In this document: one piece after another, positions 49,427 through 56,876 of the stretch
Numbering within the stretch: position 1 is the first letter of the stretch
Layout: every line of letters starts with the position of its first letter
The notes under the pieces: generated by a model
What the model saw: the letters and a program-made list of their open reading frames with translations, nothing else
What the model was told of the DNA's origin: nothing
Databases searched by the model: none
Position numbers and translations under genes: made by a program
Assembly: GCA_963704975.1 (NCBI GenBank)
Contig: CAVPIK010000031.1
Location: 248,001 to 312,000 of the forward strand
Source: JAGNDO01 sp963704975
GTDB taxonomy: Bacteria; Chloroflexota; Anaerolineae; Caldilineales; Caldilineaceae
Direction of reading: 5' to 3'
Length of the DNA: 64,000 bases

Positions 49427-50919
49427 CTATTTGTTCGTCCCCGTCGCCGCCCGCATGATGGCGTCTTGGGTGGCTTCGTCTCGGCTGAATTCGCCGGTGA
49501 TGCGGCCTTCGTGCATGACCAGGATGCGGTCGGCCACGCCCAGGACTTCGGGCAGTTCGGACGAGATCATGAGCACGCCCACGCCTTGTTGGGCCAATTG
49601 ATCCATGAGGCCGTGGATCTCGGCCTTGGCCCCCACGTCGATGCCCCGGGTCGGCTCGTCCAACATCAGCACCTTGGGCTGCAAGGTGAGCCAGCGGGCG
49701 ATCACCACCTTCTGCTGGTTGCCGCCGGAGAGGTTGCGTACCCGCTGCAAAATGCCCGGCGTGCGGATGTCCAGCCGCTTGACATACTCCTTGGCCATGC
49801 TGTCCGCCTCGCCGGTGCTGACAAAGCCCAGGGTGGTGACCTGGTGCATGGCGCTCATGGTGACATTTTCCCGCACGGCCATGTTGAGGAACAGCCCCTG
49901 CTGCTTGCGGTCTTCGGGGACCAGACCCAGGCCCAGCTTCATGGCGTCCCCCGGCGACTTGATGCGCACGGGGGTGCCCTCCATTCGAATCTCCCCGGCG
50001 CTGGCCGGGCGCACGCCGAAGAGGGTCTCGGCCAGGGCCGTGCGGCCCGCGCCCACCAGCCCGGCAATGCCCAAAATTTCCCCTCGGTGCAGGGTAAAGC
50101 TGACCCCCCGCAGTTCGTCGCCCGTCGGCCAAGTCGGTCACGGTCAGCACTTCCGCCCTGACGGTGGACGCGCCCTTTGGGGTAGAGTTCGCCCAGATCC
50201 CGGCCCACCATCATGGTGACAATCTTCTCCTCGTCCAGCTCGGCCGTGGGGAGGGTGGCGATCCATTGCCCATCCCGCAACACGGTCACCCGGTCGGTGA
50301 TGGCGAAGACTTCGTCCAGCCGGTGGGAAATAAAAATCAGGGCCACGCCCTGGTCCCGCAGGTCGCCCATGACCCGGAAGAGCACGTCGGTCTCCCGGTC
50401 GGTGAGGGAGGAGGTCGGTTCGTCCATGGCGATGATGTCGGCGTTGAGGCTGAGGGCCTTGGCCACCTCCACCATCTGCTGCTGGGCGATGCTCAACCCC
50501 TCCACCAGATCCTTGGCGTCCACGTCCACCTTGAGGCGATCCAGCAACACCTGGGCCTCTTTGTAAAGAGTCCGCCAGTCGATAGTCCCTGGCAGTCGCC
50601 CCTTGGGTTCCCGGCCCAAATAGATATTCTGGCCCACGGTCAAATAGGGGATCAGGGAGAGCTCCTGGTGGATCATGCTGATGCCCAGGCTTTGGGCATC
50701 ACCGGGGCTGTTGATGACCACGGACTTGCCGTCCAGGGTGATCTCCCCGCTGTCGCCTTTGTAGGCCCCAGTCAGGACCTTCATCAAGGTGCTTTTTCCC
50801 GCGCCGTTTTCCCCCACCAAGGCGTGGATCTCTCCCTTGGCCAGCTCAAAGCTGACATCCTGCAAGGCGCGCACGCCGGGGAAGGATTTGGAAATGGATT
50901 GCATGTGGAGATAGGGCAT
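49427..50919 (-). CDS. Sugar ABC transporter ATP-binding protein (RbsA/MglA-like), frameshifted
   Basis: A double-domain ATPase. Domain 1 has ALVGENGAGKSTLMK (Walker A), LSIAQQQMVEVAKALS (signature) and IIAMDEPTSSLTDRE (Walker B). Domain 2 starts near 50090 with MGIAGLVGAGRTALAETLFG, has LSGGNQQKVVIARWL and LMLDEPTRGIDVGAK, and ends MRAATGTNK. One-base shifts near 50170 and 50130 separate the halves. The start at ATG 50919 (MPYLHMQSISKSFPG) is preferred; upstream codons lie in word repeats. About 497 residues, normal. It energises the permeases of this operon. Confidence 0.9.
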
Positions 50920-50937
50920 GATGGGTTTGGTGGGTGG

Positions 50938-51056
50938 TTTGTTGATTGGTTGATTGGTTGATTTGTTGCGAGATATGAGTTGCGAGATGCGAGATGTGGG
51001 TTGCGATAGACTATCGAATGTCCGCGCAACTCGCATCCCGCATCTCGCATCTCGCT
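50938..51056. repeat. Compound inverted word repeat (GATTGGTT and GCGAGAT words)
   Basis: TTGATTGGTTGATTGGTTGA is followed by GAGTTGCGAGATGCGAGATG, mirrored by CGCAACTCGCATCCCGCATC and TCGCATCTCG. Between the binding-protein and ATPase genes. Confidence 0.85.
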
Positions 51057-51060
51057 CTAC

Positions 51061-52826
51061 TTAACGACCAAAGCCAGACGACACGGGGATATAACTCTCC
51101 ACCGCGCCGCCGCTCAGGAACTTGATGGACTCTTCCACACCCAGGCGGCCCATTTCGGAGGGCTGCTGGGCGACTGTGGCGGCCAGGGTGCCGGCGTTGA
51201 CTGCGGCCACGGCGTCATCCACGGCGTCGAAGCCGACGAAGACGATGCCAGTGGTGCCAGCGGCCTGGGCAGCTTCCACCGCGCCCAGGATCATCTCGTC
51301 GTTGTGGGCGAAGACACCAGCGATTTCGGGCTGGGCTTGCAGGATGTTCTCGAAGACGCTCAGGCCCTCGGCTCGGTTGAAGTTGGCGGTCTGCTTGGCG
51401 ACGATGGGGGCACCGGCGCAGTTGGCCGCCATGTAGTCGTTGAAGCCTTGACCACGGTCACGGGCAGCGGAGGTACCGGCGATCCCTTCCAACTCCACCA
51501 CGTTCCCCGCGCCGCCGATGGCCTGGCACAGGAACTCAGCCGCCATGGCCCCACCGGCCACGTTGTCCGAGGCGATGTGGGAGACGACCGTGCCGCCAGC
51601 CGCACCCCGGTCGATGGTGAAGACGGGGATACCGGCCGCGTTGGCCTTCTGGATGGAGGGCACAATGGCGTCCGCATCCGTGGGGTTGATGAGCAGGGCG
51701 CTGACGCCGCGCTGGATCAGGTCTTCGATGTTGGTGGCTTCCTTGGCCGGGTCATCCTGGGCATCGACCACGATCAGGGTCACACCCGCGGCGGCCGCGG
51801 CGGCTTCTGCGCCATCCTTCAGAGGTGACGAAGAAGGGGTTGTTCAGGGTGGAGAGGCTCAGGCCCAGGGTGTAGTCCATGGCCGGAGCGGCCATTTCAC
51901 CGCCGGTGACCAGGGCCAGGGCCACGGGGATGTAGGCATCCACCGCCGCGCCGCCCAGGGAGGCCAGTGCGGTTTCCACGCCCAGGCGGCCCATTTCGGA
52001 AGGCTGTTGGGCGACCGTGGCGGCCAGGGTTCCGGCTTCCACGGCGGCCACGGCGTCATCCACGGCGTCGAAGCCGACGAAGACGATGCCAGTGGTGCCA
52101 GCGGCCTGGGCAGCTTCCACCGCGCCCAAGATCATCTCGTCGTTGTGGGCGAAGACACCAGCGATTTCGGGCTGGGCTTGCAGGATGTTCTCGAAGACGC
52201 TCAGGCCCTCGGCCCGGTTGAAGTTGGCGGTCTGCTTGGCCACGATGGGGGCACCGGCGCAGTTGGCCGCCATGTAGTCGTTGAAGCCCTGACCACGGTC
52301 ACGGGCAGCGGAGGTACCGGCGATCCCTTCCAACTCCACCACGTTGCCCCGCGCCGCCGATGACGCCGCACAGGAACTCAGCCGCCATGGCCCCACCGGC
52401 CACGTTGTCCGAGGCGATGTGGGAGACGACTGTGCCGCCCGCCGCGCCCCGGTCGATGGTGAAGACCGGGATACCGGCCGCGTTGGCCTTCTGGATGGAA
52501 GGCACAATGGCGTCCGCATCCGTGGGGTTGATGAGCAGGGCGCTGACGCCGCGCTGGATCAGGTCTTCGATGTTGGTGGCTTCCTTGGCCGGGTCATCCT
52601 GGGCGTCGACCACGATCAGTTCCACGCCCGCAGCCTTGGCCGCAGCCTCTGCGCCATCCTTCAGGGTGACGAAGAAGGGGTTGTTCAGGGTGGACAGAGA
52701 GAGACCCAACTTCACACCCGTGTCCGCCGGGGCGGCGGGGGCAGCGGGCTGCGCTGCCGGGGCCGGACATGCCGCCAAGAGCATGGCAGCAATGACCAAC
52801 ATGACGATCAAAATTCGGTTCTTCAT
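51061..52826 (-). CDS. Sugar-binding lipoprotein with two tandem RbsB-type domains, frameshifted
   Basis: A lipoprotein signal (MLVIAAMLLAAC) precedes domain 1 (VKLGLSLSTLNNPFFVTLKD, GVSALLINPTDADAIVPSIQ, AAGIPVFTIDRGAAGG). Shifts near 52355 and 51820 interrupt it. After domain 1 ends with VALALVTGGEMAAPAMDYT, the same sequence restarts (LGLSLSTLNNPFFVT) and domain 2 runs to 51061, ending SYIPVSSGFGR. The copies are offset by about 842 bases and nearly identical at DNA level. Each domain is a complete Peripla_BP_4 fold. A bioinformatic join of two separate genes is unlikely because no stop, start or signal peptide lies between the copies. Confidence 0.83.
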
Positions 52827-52854
52827 TTTTTTCTCCTTTGAAATGAACAGTTTG

Positions 52855-52926
52855 AGTTGCGAGATGCGAGATGCGAGATTGCGAGATGCGAAGTCCAACG
52901 CCTAACTCGCAACTCGCAACTCACAT
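52855..52926. repeat. Inverted GCGAGAT word repeat
   Basis: GAGTTGCGAGATGCGAGATG and further words face AACTCGCAACTCGCAACTCA. It separates permease 1 and the binding protein gene. Confidence 0.85.
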
Positions 52927-52927
52927 C

Positions 52928-53860
52928 TCATTTAAGCGCTTTATACAACAACAAAGCCAGGGCGATCACCACGCCGGTGACCACGGGCTGGTAAAACGAC
53001 GAAACGTTGAGCAGGTTGAGACCGTTATTGAGCACGGCGATCACCAACACGCCCAAGAGGGTCCCCATGAGACTGCCTTCTCCCCCGGCAAAACTGGTGC
53101 CCCCCACCACGACCGCGGCGATGGCGTCAAACTCATACGCCACCCCGGCCGTGGGCTGGGCCGAGTTGAGCCGAGCCACCAAGATCATGCCGGCCAGAGA
53201 TGCCAGGGTCCCGGCCAGGCTGTAGACAAAGATGATGTAGCGATCCGTGGGGATGCCGGCAAAGCGGGCGGCGGTGGGGTTGGTGCCCAAGGCCAGGATA
53301 TGCTGCCCCACCTGGGTGCGGGTGAGCAGAATATAGCCCAACAAAAAGACCACCCCGGCGATGACGATGGGCATGGGCACCGGGCCGACACTGCCCGTGC
53401 CCAAGGTGCGGAAAGCATCGGGCATGCCGGTGATGGGCTTGCCCTGGGTGTAGGTCAGGGCCATGCCCCGGGCGATGGTCATCATGCCCAGGGTGGCGAC
53501 AAAGGGGGGCACCTTGGCCTTGGTGATGATCAGGCCGTTGGCCAATCCCAGCCCAGCCCCCAAGCCCAGGCCCAGGACAATGGCAACCGGCACGGGCATC
53601 CCCTGTTGCAGCAGATCCGCGGTGACCACGGTGGAGAGGGCCAACACCGCGCCCACGGAGAGGTCAATCCCCGCGGTCAGGATCACATAGGTCATGCCCA
53701 CGGCGATGATGCCGTTGATGGTGGATTGGCGCAGGATATTGACCAGGTTGCTGGGGGTGAAGAAGCGATCCGACATCAAACTCAGGGCCAAACAGAGGAT
53801 CAAAAACGAGACCAACAGCCCATAACGCTGACCTAACTCCCGCAGATTTACCTTCGACAT
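52928..53860 (-). CDS. rbsC: Ribose-type ABC transporter permease (RbsC-like)
   Basis: An intact 310-residue inner-membrane permease. MSKVNLRELGQRYGLLVSFL leads into GMTYVILTAGIDLSVGAVLA (family hallmark), KVPPFVATLGMMTIARGMAL, AYEFDAIAAVVVGGTSFAGG and NNGLNLLNVSSFYQPVVTGV. About eight to ten helices. It lies between rbsD and the binding protein gene. A sugar such as ribose is suggested by rbsK and rbsD in the same operon. Confidence 0.93.
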   Translation of the reverse strand: MSKVNLRELGQRYGLLVSFLILCLALSLMSDRFFTPSNLVNILRQSTINGIIAVGMTYVILTAGIDLSVGAVLALSTVVTADLLQQGMPVPVAIVLGLGLGAGLGLANGLIITKAKVPPFVATLGMMTIARGMALTYTQGKPITGMPDAFRTLGTGSVGPVPMPIVIAGVVFLLGYILLTRTQVGQHILALGTNPTAARFAGIPTDRYIIFVYSLAGTLASLAGMILVARLNSAQPTAGVAYEFDAIAAVVVGGTSFAGGEGSLMGTLLGVLVIAVLNNGLNLLNVSSFYQPVVTGVVIALALLLYKALK

Positions 53861-53897
53861 GCCATACCTCGAATAACAGTTTAGAAAACTGATGATT

Positions 53898-53999
53898 TAG
53901 CCACGAAGTCACGAAGATGGGAAGGTTCACGAAGGATTTGAAGGTAAGGAAAATTTGTTCATCTTCGTGCAGCTTCCTTTCTTCCCTTCTTCGTGGCTA
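53898..53999. repeat. Inverted CACGAAG word repeat
   Basis: AGCCACGAAGTCACGAAGAT and GGTTCACGAAGG face CATCTTCGTGCAG and CTTCCCTTCTTCGTGGCT. Inside the operon between rbsD and rbsC. Confidence 0.85.
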
Positions 54000-54014
54000 C
54001 CTCTTCTCCCTACT

Positions 54015-54410
54015 TCAAAACACCACCCCGGACACCAAAATGATGTTGGCATAGGGCGTGCATTCCCCCGTGCGGACCACGGCTTGGGCCCCGTTGGTCT
54101 GGCCCTTGAAGTCCTTGTGGGAGACCATTTCAATGGGGATCTCCCCCAACAGATCCCGCACATCGGCCAGGAGATCCGGGCTGGCCTCGGCCATCTCTGC
54201 GGCCACGATGGCCCGCTCCACTTCCATCTCCAAGAGCACGGCTTCCAGCGTCTCCAAGAAGGAGGGGATGCCCGGCACCAGGGCCAGATCAATGCGCCGG
54301 GGGCGAAACGGGATGGGCAGCCCAGCATCGCAGATCACCAGGGTGTCCGTGTGGCCCATGCCGGAAATGGCCGTGGACAGGGGTTGGTTGAGCAGTCCGA
54401 TCTTTTTCAT
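54015..54410 (-). CDS. rbsD: D-ribose pyranase
   Basis: RbsD interconverts the pyran and furan forms of ribose after uptake. The 131-residue protein starts MKKIGLLNQPLSTAISGMGH with the catalytic-region histidine, then HTDTLVICDAGLPIP, RRIDLALVPGIPSF and the C-terminal GECTPYANIILVSGVVF. All are typical and the length is normal. Intact. It sits between rbsK and the transporter genes. Confidence 0.96.
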   Translation of the reverse strand: MKKIGLLNQPLSTAISGMGHTDTLVICDAGLPIPFRPRRIDLALVPGIPSFLETLEAVLLEMEVERAIVAAEMAEASPDLLADVRDLLGEIPIEMVSHKDFKGQTNGAQAVVRTGECTPYANIILVSGVVF

Positions 54411-54426
54411 GGTTTCTCCTTTTGGG

Positions 54427-54510
54427 CGAGATGCGGGTTGCGGGTTGCGAGATAGGCGTTATGTGGTCACGCGCCTTCTAACTCGCATCTCCTATCCCGC
54501 ATCTCGCAAC
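54427..54510. repeat. Inverted GCGAGATGCGGG word repeat overlapping the rbsK end
   Basis: GGCGAGATGCGGGTTGCGGG faces CTCGCATCTCCTATCCCGCA and TCTCGC. The right arm encodes the last residues (RDAG) and stop of rbsK. Confidence 0.85.
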
Positions 54511-55415
54511 ATTTTCTCCACATCGCTTCGTCGGGGCAGGGAGGGTTGGGCGCCAAAGCGGGTCGTGGAGAGTCCGCCCGTGGCGTTGCCCCAGCGCATG
54601 GCTTCGATCAAGGATTTGCCTTCGCCCAGGGCCACGGCCAGGCCGCCCAAAAAGGCATCCCCGGCCGCGGTGGTGTCCACGGGGGTGACCGGGAAGGCGG
54701 GGACAAGGTGGCTGCCCTCGGCGGTGGTGAGCAGGGCACCTCGGCTGCCCAAGGTCAAAATGACGGCACCCACGCCCAATTCCAGCAGGCGGGCGGCGGC
54801 GGCGTGGGCCTGGGCTTCGTCCTCCACGGGCAGGCCGGAGAGGAGGGCGGTTTCCGGCTCGTTGGGGATCAAGATGTCCACCAGGGCCAGGAGTTCCGGG
54901 GGCAAGGGCCGGGCCGGGGCCGGGTTGAGGACCACCCGCACGCCGTGGGCCTTGGCGATTTGGGCCGCCCGCATCACGCTTTCCAGGGGCAGTTCCAGTT
55001 GCAGCAGCAGCACATCCGCGCCGGTGATGGCGGCCTCGGCCGCGTCCACATCTGCCGGGGTGACCTGCCAGTTGGCCCCGGAGGCCACGATGATGGTGTT
55101 GCGCCCGGCGTCGTCCACGGTGATCAGGGCCACACCCGTGGGTTCCTCCGGCGTGGGGATCACTTGGCTGTGGTCCACCCCATCCGCCCCCAGGCTGGTC
55201 CGCAAGGAGTCGGCAAAGCCATCCGTCCCCAGACGCCCAATCATGGTCACTTCTCCACCCAAACGGGCAGCGGCCACGGCCTGATTGGCCCCCTTGCCGC
55301 CGGGCAGGGTCACAAAGCCCCGGCCCAACAAGGTCTCCCCCGGCATGGGAATGCGGGGCGAACGCACGACCAGATCCATATTCAGACTACCGACGACGGT
55401 GATTTTGGCGGGCAT
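54492..55415 (-). CDS. rbsK: Ribokinase
   Basis: RbsK phosphorylates ribose at O5 using ATP. The PfkB fold is evident: ITVVGSLNMDLVVRSPRIP, the substrate motif LPGGKGANQAVAAARLGG, NPAPARPLPPELLALVDILI, NEPE, and the catalytic TAAGDAFLGGLAVAL with the Asp base. The product has 307 residues, intact. Start ATG 55415 is supported by alignment to the family; a longer form would begin in a word repeat. It follows the lacI-type gene and precedes rbsD. Confidence 0.95.
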   Translation of the reverse strand: MPAKITVVGSLNMDLVVRSPRIPMPGETLLGRGFVTLPGGKGANQAVAAARLGGEVTMIGRLGTDGFADSLRTSLGADGVDHSQVIPTPEEPTGVALITVDDAGRNTIIVASGANWQVTPADVDAAEAAITGADVLLLQLELPLESVMRAAQIAKAHGVRVVLNPAPARPLPPELLALVDILIPNEPETALLSGLPVEDEAQAHAAAARLLELGVGAVILTLGSRGALLTTAEGSHLVPAFPVTPVDTTAAGDAFLGGLAVALGEGKSLIEAMRWGNATGGLSTTRFGAQPSLPRRSDVEKMLRDAG

Positions 55416-55432
55416 GACGGACTCCGAAGGAA

Positions 55433-55586
55433 ATGCACAATGGACAATGGACAATGCACAATGAATGTTATGACAACTTCTTGACGGTGAAGGGGGATCT
55501 GGTGGTTAAACGAAATTGGGTAATTGGGCGGGAATTAGGTCTCCCCACGCCCATTGTGCATTGTTCATTGTGCATTGGCCATTGAT
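55433..55586. repeat. Inverted CACAATGGACAATG word repeat around the lacI end
   Basis: Left arm GCACAATGGACAATGGACAA; right arm CCCATTGTGCATTGTTCATT with TGTGCATTGGCC. The right arm overlaps the 3' end of the lacI-type gene and encodes MANAQ and its stop. Same word as in recN. Confidence 0.85.
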
Positions 55587-56569
55587 GTCGATCCCCGCAC
55601 CACCAACCCCGTCCCCAACCAGCGCCGGCGAGGGGCAATGTCCGGGTCGGCCATGCGTTCTAGGAGCAGGGAGACGGCCAAAGTGCCCATTTCTCGCTTG
55701 GGCTGGGCCACGGTGGTGAGGGGGGGATTGGTGAAGGAGGCCAACTGCACGTCATCAAAGCCGACGATGGAGAGGTCCGCCGGAATGCCCAGGCCCAGTT
55801 CGATCCCGGCGCTGATGGCCCCCACGGCCATGAGGTCGTTGCAGGCAAAGATGGCCGTGGGCGGGTTGGGGCCGGTCAACAGCCCCTTGGCCGCGGCATA
55901 GCCGCTGGCATAATGAAAATCACCCTTGACCACCAGACTTTCGTCCACGGCCACCCCGGCGGCGGCCAGGGCCTGGCGATAGCCCGTGGCCCGCTCGGCT
56001 GTGGGCGTCACATCCGACGCGCCGGTGATGCAGGCGATGCGCCGGTGGCCCAGGGCCAGGAGATGCGCCGTGGCCAGTTGTCCGCCCTGGGCATTCTCGG
56101 TCAGCACGGCGTCGGCGTGGATGTTGGGCAGATCCCGGTCCACCACGACCATGGGGGGCAGGGCGATGTTGGCGATGTTGCTCGTGCTGCTCCCCGCGGC
56201 CACCAGGATGATGCCGTCCACCTGTTTTTCCAACAGCACGTTTATGTAAAACCGCTCCCGGTCCAGATCGCCTGCCGAGTTGCACAGAATCAGGCTGTAG
56301 TCGTTCCGGTAGGCGGTCTCTTCGATGCCCCGGGCCACTTCGGCAAAATAGGGGTTGGCGTTGTCGGGCACGATCATGCCCATGGTGTGGGTGCGGCCTT
56401 GGCGCAGGCTGCGGGCCAAGCGGTTGGGCTGATAGTTGAGCGCGGACATGGCCACCACCACCCGCTCCCGCAGATCTGCGCTGACGGGCCGGGTGTTGTT
56501 GATCACATGGGAGACCGTGGTGACGGAGACGCCGGCCTGGTCGGCCACGTCGGACATGGTTGCGGGCAT
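55565..56569 (-). CDS. LacI-family transcriptional regulator (RbsR-like)
   Basis: A repressor of 334 residues. The helix-turn-helix is MSDVADQAGVSVTTVSHVIN with the hinge helix PNRLARSLR. The periplasmic-binding-like domain shows GMIVPDNANPYFAEVARGIE, PPMVVVDRD, GHRRIACITGASDV and AIFACNDLMAVGAISAGIEL. Intact. It is the first gene of the ribose-type operon, and a perfect palindromic operator lies 42 bases upstream of its start, so it very likely represses itself and the operon until ribose or a related sugar binds. Confidence 0.94.
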   Translation of the reverse strand: MPATMSDVADQAGVSVTTVSHVINNTRPVSADLRERVVVAMSALNYQPNRLARSLRQGRTHTMGMIVPDNANPYFAEVARGIEETAYRNDYSLILCNSAGDLDRERFYINVLLEKQVDGIILVAAGSSTSNIANIALPPMVVVDRDLPNIHADAVLTENAQGGQLATAHLLALGHRRIACITGASDVTPTAERATGYRQALAAAGVAVDESLVVKGDFHYASGYAAAKGLLTGPNPPTAIFACNDLMAVGAISAGIELGLGIPADLSIVGFDDVQLASFTNPPLTTVAQPKREMGTLAVSLLLERMADPDIAPRRRWLGTGLVVRGSTSMANAQ

Positions 56570-56575
56570 GAGGGT

Positions 56576-56604
56576 TGAGTTGTTGATTGGTTGATTGGTT
56601 GATT
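56576..56604. repeat. GATTGGTT tandem words
   Basis: GTTGATTGGTTGATTGGTTG between the operator and the lacI-type start. Confidence 0.75.
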
Positions 56605-56610
56605 GGGAGC

Positions 56611-56634
56611 TGGCAAACGATTGCGCAATCGTTT
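56611..56634. promoter_or_regulatory. LacI-family operator
   Basis: A perfect 24-base palindrome with half site GCAAACGATTGC, the CG-centred form typical of LacI-family operators, placed 42 bases upstream of the repressor gene. Confidence 0.88.
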
Positions 56635-56876
56635 GCGAGGTAAGTATAGCAGGGATTTGGAGGGGTTGTCAAGGGGCAAATGATCAGTGATCAGTGGATG
56701 CGTCAAGTTTTTGGAAGCGGCATAAAACCAACCCCACCCCAACCCTCCCCAGATTGGGGAGGGGGCAGATCGTGCGTACCGGACTTCCGACTACGGCGAT
56801 CCGGCTCCTCCCCCACCCTGGGGGAGGCTGGGAGGGGGTGTCTGTTCATATCCAAGAATGACGCACACCCAATGAA
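56635..56876. other. Intergenic gap with GGGGAGG words
   Basis: No gene. At 56736-56842, CCAACCCTCCCCAGATTGGG and GAGGGGG face CTCCTCCCCCACCCTGGGGG and AGGCTGGGAGGGGG, another compound word repeat. Confidence 0.65.
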
